Positions 45,220 through 56,124 of a stretch of DNA of 64,000 nt are shown here, in pieces (the stretch's first letter is position 1; each line of letters begins with the position of its first letter). Below the pieces are notes generated by a model that was not told the origin of the DNA, made no database searches, and saw nothing but the letters and a program-made list of their open reading frames with translations. Position numbers and translations under genes: made by a program. The stretch is from positions 2,170,001 through 2,234,000 of the forward strand of contig CM071589.1 of NCBI GenBank assembly GCA_036429605.1, written 5' to 3'. This DNA comes from Cladobotryum mycophilum (taxonomy: Eukaryota > Ascomycota > Sordariomycetes > Hypocreales > Hypocreaceae).

Positions 45220-46666
45220 ATGGCGGGCCGAGGCACCCCCTTCAGCCCTGAGCCTTCATCCGAGTCCGATTATGGTGAGGAATGGGCTCACGATCTGCGG
45301 ATCAAGTTTGAGGGCTTGCTTCGAGACAAGCGCTTGAACGACCTCCGCTCTCGACAGCAATCACCTAGTATCAGGGAGCGACCCTCGACTGCGAATCTCT
45401 ACGATGCTTCATCATCATCTGGCAGTGGCCAACATGCGACATCTCAAGAACCCCAAACCCTCCCATCGTACTCTGCTCTTAGACACCTTCCAAAAATCCC
45501 GACGCCTCCTTCCGCAGCCGATCGTGACTCGCAGAAATTTCGAAATCTTTTAATTGGGTTATCACAAACGCCGCTCAAGTATGAAAATCCCGGCTTGTTG
45601 GACGAGGCTTTGCAGACCATCCCACTTGATCGTATATACGGCGAGGCTGAAGAGGAATGCCAAGTTCTACAAGCTCAGGCCGAAAGTATGGGCGATGGCC
45701 GGAAACCCGAGTGGGGGTATCAGGACTGTGTTATTCGAGCACTACTGAGGTACGTTGCACCTGTACTATTTTCTCACCAAACCCATGTTCTAACTCGTCA
45801 ACTAGATGGTTCAAACGATCATTCTTTACCTGGGTCAACAACCCCCCTGCCCAGTCTGCCTGTCTCCCACCATTGCTCAGGGTATGACCGCACCAACACC
45901 CGAGGAAGGCGCATGCGGAGCGCTACGTGTCGAACTTTACCGATGCTCAGCTGAGAATTGCCGAGCCTACGAGCGTTTTCCTCGTTTTGGCGATGTCTGG
46001 CGGCTGTTGCAGACACGCCGAGGTCGTGTTGGAGAATGGTCCAACTGTTTCAGCATGCTCTGCCGTGCTGTCGGTGGCCGAGTCCGATGGGTCTGGAATG
46101 CCGAGGATCATGTGTGGACTGAAGTCTACTCGGACCACCAGAAACGATGGGTTCATGTGGATGCCTGCGAGGAGGCTTGGGATAATCCACGACTTTACAC
46201 CGAAGGCTGGGGCAAGAAGATGACATACTGCATAGCCTTCTCTATCGATGGCGCTACTGATGTCACTCGACGATATGTGCGCAAGAATGAACACGCACAT
46301 GAGCGTAACCGAGCCCCAGAGGAAGTTCTTCTTTATATCATGCAAGAGCTCAAGGCTATGCGTCGGGCCAACATGAACAAGGATCAGCGCTTTCGTCTCG
46401 AGAAGGAGGACCAACGGGAGGACCAAGAGTTGCGGGGATATGTTGTTGCCTCAATTGCGCAAGCCGTTACTGATCTTGTGCCTGGCGTCTCAAGCTCCTC
46501 CGGTTCACGAACGCCTGTTCCCGCTAGTCAGGAGCGGGATGCTAAGATGCCAGCTGAACAACCCGCACGACAACCAGGATCATCAGAGTGGCTTGCTGCT
46601 CAACAACGTCAACACGACCGCCATTACCAACCTCGTGATCCCGCTCACAGACGAGAGTTGCCTTGA
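45220..46666 (+). CDS. png1: Peptide:N-glycanase (PNGase) homologue with catalytic Cys replaced by Val; frame broken at a C run
   Basis: Two exons, 45220-45749 and 45806-46666; about 463 aa once one missing base is allowed for. The N-terminus is disordered and lacks the PUB domain of animal NGLY1. The transglutaminase-like core has the zinc cysteines CPVC and RCSAENC, GRVGEWSNCF, the helix/strand WVWNAEDHVWTEVYS, and WVHVDACEEAWDNP. Aligned by spacing to human Cys309-His336-Asp353, the triad positions are Val252, His279 and Asp296 (gaps 27 and 17, identical). The nucleophile is therefore absent. Neurospora PNG1 is known to be essential for polarity although enzymatically inactive, so a non-enzymatic role in polar growth or ER-associated degradation is the best inference. 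The frame slips at the six-C run 45842-45847; a seventh C would join FFTWVNNPP to CPVC. Confidence 0.9.
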
Positions 46667-46804
46667 TCAGCCAGCAAGATGATGCTCATCCGCCCTCGAT
46701 TTTACCAATTGATGATGATTCCCTCCGCCATACGACGAATTCATCTGAACGATGATAGCAACGATCATAATGATAGCGCCCATGTTGACGATAACCCAAC
46801 GCGG

Positions 46805-46850
46805 CTCTCTCTCTCTCCCTCTCTCTCTCTCTCTCTCACACACACACATC
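46805..46850. repeat. (CT)n followed by (CA)n microsatellite
   Basis: A dinucleotide tract with one interruption, just downstream of the Png1-like stop codon and probably in its 3' UTR. Confidence 0.9.
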
Positions 46851-47355
46851 CATCATCACAACCTTGATACTATCAACCGTTCATCATCACTTTTCTCTTT
46901 CTCATAATACATCTGCTTCAGCATAGACTCGGCGTTTACGAACCACATCTACCCATCCGCCGTCTAATAGGTCGCGCGGCTTGTATCTACTACATATACT
47001 CATTTTCCTTTGTGCTTTGGATATAGGGGAGGCGGCGTACTTGGGTGACGGATAAGGGCAAATTACATCGATTTGCTCCCATTTTTTTTTTGAGGCCGGG
47101 AAGGAGCATACCTGAGACCTCTGGGGCGTTTGGTTGCTTTGAGGTAGCATTGGCCAAGAGATGGAAAGGGATTCACAGATTCAAAATCACTTGGAGATAA
47201 CAGTTCAACGCATATGAATAGTAGACTTGGCGAAGAAAACGCATGATCTATATTTCAGTATCTATATTCCCAATCTTGTGAACTTATTGCGATGAATGAG
47301 CGTCATGTTACATGTTGTAATGAATGCTAGGTCAGACCTAAGGAGATGTCTATTA

Positions 47356-47671
47356 TCAATATGAGCATCTCATGGAAAACTGCCAGTTGTAGAACAACGA
47401 GCCTTGTTTCCCCCGCGTTTCCTTACCATGGCGATTAACGCATTCAGCACACACATGGTCCATATCCTGCACCCCCAGACTGTGCCCCAACTCAACTTGG
47501 TCAACAAGTTGAATTTTAACGGCGTCTTTATTATAGAAGTGCTGGATGACGCTGCGAATATTGACGTTCCTCTCCTCGATCAGAAAATAGGTCACCCTCA
47601 AGTTATTGTGGCAGATGGAGCCAGCGATGATGGGAGCCAAACTGTTCGAGGAAGATGCGGGCGCTGGAGGA
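47356..47671 (-). CDS. Possible terminal exon of an unrecognised gene
   Basis: On the minus strand, a good splice-acceptor-like sequence (CTTCTGTCCTCCAG, near 47672-47685) is followed by about 104 open codons with balanced composition, including SICHNNLRVTYFLIEERN and VELGHSLGVQDMDHVCAEC, then a stop at 47356. It has no ATG of its own near the start and I could not identify an upstream exon. It may be a real short exon, a decayed gene or chance. I recognise no domain. Confidence 0.25.
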
Positions 47672-49191
47672 CAGAAGGACAGTCATGGGTGAGCTCTGTT
47701 GATTAACATGTCTCGGATGCGTGCTCAAGTCTATTTCCGAGTGGAAGAAAAGCAAGTTTTTTTTATGAGACTGTCTCATGTGACATGTCATGCTACAGCC
47801 TTGCCATATAAATATGGACTCCATCACCGAATATTGTGAGAGCAAACCTGTTACCCCCAACCCCAACCCCCTTTTGTGAATTGCCTTGTTATTTACAAGA
47901 AACAGTCCTATGGGTGACCATAACCCGTAATGAAGCGTGCTTTTATCCTTTTCGTATGCGCTGCCGCTTATGCAGCGCCAACACTTTCGGTAACTATTAC
48001 TTGTTGCTGTTGTTGTTATTGTTGTTGTTTTTTTTTGCCGCTGGAGAATATGCACGGCCTAACGGAGATGGAACATTGCTGAGAGGGACTCGACTCTCAC
48101 TGACCAGGAAATTATTGACATTATCAACAAGGGTCTTGAAGAACTCAAGCCATTGACGAGCTCGCTGATTTGTAAATTGGCTGGATGTTGAGAATGTATT
48201 GGCAATGGTGGAGATTTGAAGTCGGGGACGGTGACGGCAATATAGAGGCTACGTAAGGACTGAGTACTACCATTATAATCCATCTATTGACTTGTTTCCT
48301 GGTTGTCGTGTTAGTTCAAGCTTCTTGTGTGTAGAAATCTTCAAACAGTAAAGAGATTCGCTGAATAACGCAAAGACCGTGGGAAATCACTTGACAAAGG
48401 CAGTCCCCTTGCTGGGCCTTTTCTTTCTTTCTTGTTTTGTTTTGCTTTGTTTGGTTGCACCATATCAGGCTGCTGGCAATGACGCCTCAGAAAGCAAAAA
48501 AGAAGAAGAAAAAGGATTCTAGCAGGCTCTCAAACCAAGTAGATAAAGGCCAACACGGGATCGAATCTGTGCTTTTTGCACGACAGGGAATCTGTTTGTC
48601 CTGCAGCTACTCGGGGGGGGGGGGGTGATGTTCCTTGGACTACGATGGCAACATGATCTTCTTGCTGAGGAGGTGGAAAATAGACACAGGGAATGATGAA
48701 CATGGCAGACGGAGGTCATAGCTACCATGTCCCTTGACTTCTGACGTTTTCTATCTGTTTCCCTTGCGTCTGTCTATTTTTCGAGACCTGCTCATTACCC
48801 TGCCGTAGGCTCTGATCCGATGCCCCCCATTCCCTCTTCCCCCTTCCCTCCTCCCGCGTGCCAGCAGCTTGCTCCGAGGTCTAGACGCCGAGGTTGCGTA
48901 CTCTTTCCATGACCCTTTCCTAAAAATGAGATTTTTGTAGGACGAATGAGAGTTCGTCTCCTCTGATGGCCATGCTCATGTCCTTGATTTTACCTTTTCA
49001 CCCCTGGACGGCAAGTCTGGGACGTGTAGCACCCACAGGTCTTGTGATGGACTCTGAGCCCAATCAAGTTCCAAGTAATGCAGCATCTCGCCCTGCTTCT
49101 GGGAGATGGGGCCATTGATTGGAGGTCAAACGAGGTTCCGGGGGGGCAGGTGACTGGAGATGGGCAAGACAAGGGTTGGATCAGCCACGCT

Positions 49192-49198
49192 TATAAAA
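49192..49198 (+). promoter_or_regulatory. TATA-like box (TATAAAA)
   Basis: A clear TATAAAA about 215 bp upstream of the small CxxC gene start, with a C/T-rich stretch between them. The spacing fits a fungal promoter with a 5' UTR of roughly 150-180 nt. Confidence 0.5.
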
Positions 49199-49406
49199 GG
49201 CAGGGCCAAAGCCTCCCCGAAAAACGTCGATATGCTTCATAAAGGCCGACGTAAAACTCCCCACGTCCATATTTGTCAATCGCCGAAGCCCCCTCCCTCT
49301 GATCGTCCTCGCTCAGTGTCCTCTCATTCTACAAGTAAACAAAAAAGAAAAAGTGGACCGATTCATAACCCCACGCTTCAAGCCAAAAACAAAAACAAAA
49401 CAAAAT

Positions 49407-49583
49407 ATGGAGACCAAGCCATGGCGTATCGCATCTGTGGTGGAGCTGCGATGCATGCGATGTGGTCGGTCCGCTGAAACGATGACGACTGACCAAGCCA
49501 GCACAGTGGGAATGGTCCGCATTGCCTACAATCTTTATTACTGTGTGGGATGCGCCAAGAGAGTGGGATATCCCTGTGCATGA
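49407..49583 (+). CDS. Small CxxC/CxxC protein (58 aa), zinc-ribbon-like
   Basis: A 58-codon frame beginning METKPWRIAS, with two pairs of cysteines: CMRCGRSAE near the N-terminal third and YYCVGCAKRVGY near the end. The pair spacing is that of a four-Cys zinc ribbon or knuckle. I have the impression that similar short proteins with an LYYCxxCA ending occur in other hypocrealean fungi, but I could not check that. The start has an A-rich context (ACAAAATATGG) and lies downstream of a TATAAAA at 49192. There is no signal peptide or membrane segment. The function is unknown; the protein could bind nucleic acid or another protein. Confidence 0.5.
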   Translation: METKPWRIASVVELRCMRCGRSAETMTTDQASTVGMVRIAYNLYYCVGCAKRVGYPCA

Positions 49584-50724
49584 GTGGACTCAACACAAAT
49601 CAGTCATATACAAGTACTTGTAGTAATAATAACAAGAAGAAAAGAAAAGAAAAGGAAAAAAAAACATGGTTCCCCCACTTTGTGTCTCGTCTCGGGTCTC
49701 GATAGGCTGAAAAAAGGGGAGAGAGTGCCCCCCCCCTTTGCGTGAATGTAACCTCTGCCCAAAAATCTTGATTTTACGAAACACGAAGTAAAGAAAACAA
49801 AAACAAAAAGACCCGATTCTGAAATCCTTGCATTTGCCAAGATGTGGTCGTGGATCGCGATGTGTGTGCGTATGTGGGATGGTGGGATGGGATGGATGGT
49901 CGTTCGGTGGGATGATGCCAAACTTACCCAGACGGGAGCCAGGGGGAGAGGAGGGGACGATTCAACCTATCGAGGTTGCAGTACCCGATCCCACTAAGAT
50001 TGTTAAGGCCTTAGGTAACGGAACAGCCCGACGCCCCCGTGTCTGAAATGGGAAAGCCCTCCCTTGCATGTGTAAGTGCATTGAGTGCATTGATACATGA
50101 GAGAGGACGTGGGGGTTTGAGTCGGTATTTGATATTGCCGTCCGCACCACCCACGTCCCACGGGGGTTGGCAGATTTTTTTCATCTCTTCACCGTGCGGT
50201 AAAACGGAGAGCGTGTTTGTATTTGCTACCTACGCTGTACCCCGACCATGCTCACCTTGACCCGTGGTCCATAGTGGCTCACCTTGGGGGGAGGCTACAA
50301 CATTCTCCCCACGCGCAATGTGAACACTGTACTAGACAGATAGACAGGACAGGATAGGACAGCCACAATACGTCGGCATCGACTGGAAAATGAGCTTATC
50401 TGAGTCTCTTTCTCTCTCTCTCTCTCTCTCTCCGTCTCTTCTCTCTCCCCTGCCGCTCTTTTGTTTCAGTTACGATGGAATATCAGGGAATTTGCCCCGA
50501 CATAATCTGGGTCGACCCGCATTTCGTCCTCTCCCTTGCTTCAGATTTTGGCAGCATCCACGGATCCCCCTCCCCCCAATGTCAAAGGAATACATATACC
50601 GCGCCTTTCTTCTCTCATTTTGCAGCTTCATCATCATCACCACCATCTTCACCATCATCATCAACAGAACAAGACACCCACAGCAACTACAGCCACAAAT
50701 CACACCCTACCCCCTACATTTACA
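49584..50724. other. Intergenic, with CT-rich promoter of the SWIM-RING gene
   Basis: No gene seen. A (TC)n tract lies at about 50406-50432, and the 250 bp before 50725 are pyrimidine- and CAT-rich, as in many fungal 5' UTRs. Confidence 0.55.
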
Positions 50725-52287
50725 ATGGTCACCTTTGTTAGACTCGACAGGAGGCGCATCCCCTTGGACCTCACACAAGAGACCAGGAATCTCACCTATG
50801 ATGCTAGTTCTGGCTCTGCAGTGCCACACTGGTCTATTACAGAGCCAGCGCAGAACTCTCCGCCACGACGGGGCCGCCCACCGTTCATGACGCGGGAGTA
50901 CCCCATCACCCTCCCGGCTGCTAGGAATACACCAGGTTACAATGGTGTATGGCAAGCCAACCCACCCAATGAACCTACACGGGACGCTACCTTGCCTACC
51001 CTGTCCACACTTCACACACTGTACACACTGCCTACAATGCTCCCACCGCCGCCACCATCATCATCGTTAGCAGCAGCATCACCGTCGATGCCTGTTTTAG
51101 GCCCGCGTGTGCCTTTGACAGGGGAAAGGGTCCCTCTGCCGTCATTCCAAGCCGTCATCTCAGAAACCAAAAAGAGGAAGAGAGACGACAACGATGAAGG
51201 TGAAGAAGAAGAAGAAGAAGAAGGTGACGAGCCGCTTACTCTGCCCCCATTACGCAGCTTTCCCTCTTCAACCTCCCCTTCTTCCCCCGGTGCGAGCAGC
51301 AGCACCGGCCTTACCTCCAATCCTAGCCGCTCCCCAAATGCCACCACCACTTCAAGCCCCGCGTCCCAGCGAAGGCGGACGACTCCACCCGTCAACGAGG
51401 GTCGGGCGTGCAGCTACCGTCGCACCCCGACGCAAGAGTTCAGGGCTCTTTGGGATCAGACGCAGAGCCAGCGCTTCTACGTGGTCAGCCGTAAGAGAGG
51501 TGGCACCCCCCAGTGGCCAGAGGAGATGATCGAGGTAGCGGACTCGGTGGGTGGTGTACACAATGTCCGGGTCAATGAAGTACCGAGCTGTGACTGTAAC
51601 GAGGCGCAGTACGAGAGCCATTGCAAGCACCTTATATACGTAAGTCGCTCTCTTCTGTCTTCCTGCTAGTTCACATCCAAAGCATTCAACTAACACGAGG
51701 GGCGGTTTCAAGGTCCTGTCCAAAGTCCTACACGCCCGGTATGACCTCGTCTACCAGATCGCCCTCGTCAGCCCCGAACTGAGAGAAATCTTCATCAACG
51801 CCCCGCCCATCGACCCACCGGTGGATGCCAAGTACGACAACGCAAAGCGCAAGGACGTTGAGGGAGAGTGCCCCATCTGCTTTGACGAGCTGAACAAGGA
51901 CAGCTCGGAGGAACTGGTCTGGTGCCGGCTGTCGTGCGGCCAGAACTTCCACAAGGCGTGCTTTGACAACTGGGTGAGGGTCAGGGGTAGGCATACATGC
52001 CCCCTCTGCCGTGGCAAATGGGCCTCAGACAATGGCGTGACCGGGAACGGGCCAAACGTCGCCAATGGTGCGAATCAAAGTTATCCAAATCACGGAGAGA
52101 GATGGCTCTATAGTGAGTGGAGAGGCAAGCTTCCTGATTTATATGTTGATGACATGCTTTGCTAACTTTTTTATTTTCTTTTACAGATACTGACACTCAA
52201 TCGAGGTGGTATTTTAGTAGCTATGATGAGAGTGAGGATACCGAGGCGTCTTGGCCTCATACGTACATACCTGGCCTCCAAGACTAG
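50725..52287 (+). CDS. SWIM zinc-finger plus RING-finger protein, probable E3 ubiquitin ligase
   Basis: Three exons, 50725-51639, 51713-52112 and 52187-52287, give 471 aa. The N-terminal half is disordered and Pro/Ser-rich, with a basic block KKRKRDD next to a Glu run (about residues 153-170). Next comes a SWIM motif, CDCNEAQYESHCKH, ending at the first intron. A C3HC4 RING follows, with CPICFDEL, WCRLSCGQNFHKACFDNW and TCPLCRGKW. SWIM plus RING in this order is found in MEX/ZSWIM2-type ubiquitin ligases, so E2-dependent ubiquitin transfer is the likely activity; the target is unknown. The third exon is only 33 codons and acidic. Introns are GT-AG (GTAAGT...TTTCAAG and GTGAGT...TTTTACAG); the second has a GCTAAC branch. 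The start at 50725 (ACAATGG) follows a long UTR-like tract. Confidence 0.88.
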
Positions 52288-53002
52288 GTGATGGTTTATT
52301 TACTATGTTTAGCGATGGGGGGGGGGGGGCATTGGGCGTCTGGACATGTATTTATCTTGTGCACAACATCGGGCCTCGAGCCCTCATGTTTTTGCCATGG
52401 TGCCCCACACGATATGGATGGGGTTGTAAGGTGTCAATGGAATCATTTAGTTTTAGTTTAGGTTATTATGTACACGAGGAGTAATGGATGTACACTACTA
52501 CTTGGATATACAAGAATATTTTGATAACATGAAGCGCGTTCATTGCTGGAACAAGATGTGATATTATGAATGTGTTTCAACGGCGAAGGTTGTGTGGGAC
52601 ATTTTCATCTTTGGAGATAGCGTCGCCATATCAGGACTCGCATGGTATGAGAACCAAGAAGCTTCAAGCTCTCTCAAGACGAATTCATTCAAATCTATCT
52701 TGAAACATTTTTCCATTCTCCTCATACCCTCTGCGCCAATGAAGTGAAATCCGCTTTTTGCGGACATGGATCTGCAGCGGGAAGACGCGAGATGAGCCGG
52801 CGCCATCGGAGTTTGGTGGAGACAGCGGATCATCCGAATCTTGCCCCACCCGACGCCGAAGCCAAAAAGTTGATATAACAACAGCCACTCTCCCCCATCC
52901 CTTCGTCTCTCTCTGGTATCATCCTAGATTGATCATATCTGGTATCTTGGGAGCACGAGAAGGAGAAAGAGAAAAAGAGAATTGAATTGACAAAAGACAA
53001 CC
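52288..53002. other. Intergenic spacer
   Basis: Holds the terminator side of the SWIM-RING gene, with a G12 run near 52317-52329, and the promoter of the MDR gene. No gene seen. Confidence 0.6.
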
Positions 53003-54211
53003 ATGACGGAAATACCTGCGACGATGCGCTCCCTCGTGGCGCCGAGGAAGTGCGGGCCTGAGGGATATGAGATTCAGGAGTTGCCCGTTCCGCGGATTGC
53101 GTTGCCTACGCAGGTGCTGATACGCATCCATTACGCGGGGATAAATACGTCTGAATTACAACTTGCTGCTGACCAGATGGGGATAATCTACAAGCCACAG
53201 TAGGTCTTTTTTCTTTTTTTTTCTTCTTTTTTTTTTTTGGCGTCTTATTTGCATTTGGTCCCCCTATAGGCTAGCATGGCTTGCTTACATGGTTGAATTT
53301 ACAGGTACCCACATCAAGTCGGCCTCGAGGGCGCTGGAGTCATCGTCGCTGTTGGGCCCGAGGTCAAGAACCTCAAGGTAGGCGACGAAGTCTACGGCAT
53401 GTATGTCGATAAGCCCATGTTCCGCACCCCGCCGCCGGGCTTCGCATCAGAGTACGCCGTGGCAGAGGAGCGCTTCCTGCTGCTCAAGCCGTCGCATCTT
53501 TCCTTCGAGGACGCCGCCTCGCTGTCCGCCATGACGGTCGCGACCTACCAGGCGCTCCGGAGGGGACTGCAGCTCATGGGCGAGGAGAGCCTGGAGGGGA
53601 AGACGCTCTACGTGCCGGGCGGGCTGAGCAGCTCGGGGTGCCTGACGATCCAGCTCGCGAGGAATGTGTTTGGCGTGAGCCACATCATCTCGACCGTGTC
53701 ATCACCTAAGATTCCGCTGGTGGAAAAGTATCTACCGGGCATGATTGACGTGCTCATCGACTACCAGACGCAGAAGCTGCACGACGTGGTGCCCAAGCAC
53801 AGCGTCGATTTCGTGCTCAACACGCAGCCCTCGACTTTCGACGAGGGCATCCCGCTACTGAAGCCGGACACCGGGGTGCTCATCTCCCTCAACGCCATCC
53901 CGACCAGAGAAACAGCCAAGGCCATCATCGGAGAAGACAGGTTCTCCTGGTGGATCGGCCTGGCGCTCGATCTGGCGCAGCTGATTTACAAGTGGAAGCT
54001 CCGGGGCACGAGCATCAAGTACGAATTTGTCTCCGGCGGCGTCGAGATCAGGGAGGATCTGGAAAAGGCGGGAGAGTTCATTGCGCTGGGCAAGGTGAGG
54101 CCAGTGAAGAGGACGGCTGACCTGAATGACATTGAGGCCGTCAGGGAGGGGTGTAATCAGGTCTTTACGGGGAAAGGCGGGACGGGCAAGTTTGTGCTTA
54201 AGATTGTATGA
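53003..54211 (+). CDS. Medium-chain dehydrogenase/reductase (quinone oxidoreductase or enoyl reductase-like), zinc-independent
   Basis: Two exons, 53003-53199 and 53305-54211, with a T-rich 105-nt intron; 367 aa. The N-terminal GroES-like domain includes VLIRIHYAGINTSEL and QVGLEGAGVIVAVGPEV. The nucleotide-binding region has LYVPGGLSSSGCLTIQLA, then VDFVLNTQPSTFDEG. The catalytic-zinc signature GHE is GLE here, and the four structural-zinc cysteines are missing. The enzyme therefore belongs with NADPH quinone oxidoreductases and trans-acting enoyl reductases rather than alcohol dehydrogenases. No polyketide synthase lies in the window, so a role in secondary metabolism is not supported by context. 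The coding sequence is more GC-rich than its flanks. The frame is intact. Confidence 0.88.
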
Positions 54212-55108
54212 CCCTTGCAGATAGAAAGTGGAGTTGGAGAGAGAGAGAGAGAGAGAAGAGAGAAGTCTGAGAGAGGTAAAGATTATGTTGCGCGTTTCTC
54301 CTTGCGACGTGCATGCGCCAATGCACGTATTTGCGTTGCCGGGACTCATTAAAGTCGCATGCCTATCGATAAGGGAAAATGACGATGACCAAGACAGGGA
54401 TGGATGGATATTGGGCGTCAGCTGGAAGCGTTGCGTTGCCATGGTAGAGTTCTGAATTCGGCTGCTGATGACAGACGAACTCAGCAGAATTGCCTATTAT
54501 GAAGGAAGAATAATTGAGAATCAGACAAACAAGATGCAGACATGGAAAGTTTGCTGGCTCGGTTAATATTCATTCAACTACTCCGCAATTTCCACCTAAT
54601 TCAGTCGAGTCCTTTCTCGCTATTCAGCTGTGGTGGGGGAAAGCAAGTAATGCCAAGGTGGTATCACCCAACAAGGACTTATTACTAGTAGTTAGAACAC
54701 GAGCAGTAGAGGAAACCACTCTACGCGGCTCGATCGCGACTCGCGTTTTACACCCTTTGAGTGGTGGATTTTCGCGCCTCGATGCAATTACGGGTGGGTG
54801 CCGCGCAGTTACCACCACAACCGGCTCGTCAGCCCGGGTCATCCCATCGATCCTCTTCTTCTTCTTCTTCTCCCTCTTTCTCTTTCTTATCCATTCTCGA
54901 CACAATCTCGGATTCTTTTTTAATCACACACTCCCTCCCCCCATCGTTTCTTTGTTACGTCCATTCAGTAAACATCTTTCTTACTATTTCTTTTATACGG
55001 AATACCATCACCAGCACAATAGTATTCAACGACGCATCCGCTACCATTCCTTCTTTGGCCTCATAACAATATATCCCCCTCTTCTTACTACTCCTCAATT
55101 CGTTAACA
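54212..55108. other. Intergenic spacer
   Basis: A (GA)n tract lies at about 54237-54256. The second half is pyrimidine-rich and is probably the promoter and 5' UTR of the CxxC protein. No gene seen. Confidence 0.6.
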
Positions 55109-55768
55109 ATGGCCGCCGCGGTGCTCAAGCGAAAGCGCTCCATCGATGGCCTCGGCCCCTCAGACTCATCCTCCACCCTCACGACGATGGACGTCTCCCC
55201 CCACTCGCTCTACGACGTGCCCGCCAACCTCAACAGCCGCACTTTCAAGCGCTTCCGCGACACCAGGCCGTCGGACGAGGAGGTCCATCGTAAGTTCTAC
55301 GAATGGCGCGCCCACCACCAGCAGACTCAAAACTCATGCGTGCCCGCAGAGCGCACACTGGGACTGCTGTACTCGGCACAGCAGAGACCTCAGCAGGAAC
55401 AAGAACAGATGCAACACACCCCCGAACAGCAGCAGCAGCAGGCCGAAGCCTCGAATAACCAGCAGTCGCTGCACAAGTTTTGGAACATCAATTCCGCGCC
55501 TAGCTCCACTAGCAGTCTTCAGCAGCCCGTTTTGACACCCGCAGAATGCGAAGACTGCGGTGCTGGCCTCGGAGGAGGCTGCAGTGGAGGCGATGGCATG
55601 GACGTCGACGGTCTTGAAGATACTGCCTGCGGTGCTTGCGGCAAGCATGTCTGCTTCAGCTGCTCTGTAAGCAACCTAGGAGAGCAGAAGCGCTGCCTGC
55701 AGTGCGCAGGAAGGAGAGTCTGGATCGGTGGCATTGGTTGGACCACTACCAGCGTTCCAGTCTGCTAA
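55109..55768 (+). CDS. CxxC-rich protein with nuclear-type basic N-terminus, function unknown
   Basis: A single-exon 219-aa protein. It begins MAAAVLKRKRS, a likely nuclear localisation signal, and has a conserved-looking middle segment (SRTFKRFRDTRPSDEEVHRK). A Gln-rich low-complexity region lies at about residues 90-120. The C-terminal third carries four CxxC pairs: CEDC, CGAC, CFSC and CLQC, ending with RRVWIGGIGW. Eight spaced cysteines suggest two zinc sites, as in a small treble-clef or zinc-ribbon domain. I do not recognise the family. Its size and features suggest a nuclear zinc-binding regulator, but this is inference. Confidence 0.75.
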   Translation: MAAAVLKRKRSIDGLGPSDSSSTLTTMDVSPHSLYDVPANLNSRTFKRFRDTRPSDEEVHRKFYEWRAHHQQTQNSCVPAERTLGLLYSAQQRPQQEQEQMQHTPEQQQQQAEASNNQQSLHKFWNINSAPSSTSSLQQPVLTPAECEDCGAGLGGGCSGGDGMDVDGLEDTACGACGKHVCFSCSVSNLGEQKRCLQCAGRRVWIGGIGWTTTSVPVC

Positions 55769-56124
55769 ATGCGAGAATATTCTATGTCTCTCTTGGGAGG
55801 CACTTGGGTTGGCGTTCTGGGGGTAATTGCATTTTGGAATCGAGGCAATAACGCTTTGGGGACATGCTTGGTAGCATAGGTGTATAATAGTGGGGGTATC
55901 TGATCTGTCGGGAGACAGACTCTATCATTGGCGTAGTAAGTGCTATGAAGCTCAGTTGAGCATCAAATCAACTTCATCATCCGGATGACTGCCGTCTCAT
56001 TTGCCTTGTCTGTAAAACATCACATTGGTCGTCACGCAACGGCGCTTGTATTTTAATGTAAAGTAATAGTAAGCCCATGGCTTTGACCATCAATTAAACA
56101 GAAATAAGTTAAAAACATTAAACT
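55769..56124. other. Convergent intergenic region
   Basis: 3' UTR and terminator space shared by the CxxC protein gene (+) and the PQ-loop gene (-). Nothing else seen. Confidence 0.6.

Larger units (their letters stand above)
46667..49406. other. Mostly non-coding region
   Basis: About 2.7 kb. It contains a (CT)n/(CA)n tract at 46805-46850, a possible exon on the minus strand near 47356-47680 listed separately, and a TATA-like box at 49192-49198. Nothing else is recognisable. Confidence 0.5.

Noticed and set aside
48530..48590. tRNA-like T-arm (GGGATCGAATCTG)
   Set aside because: The loop has eight bases instead of seven and there is no matching A box or acceptor stem.
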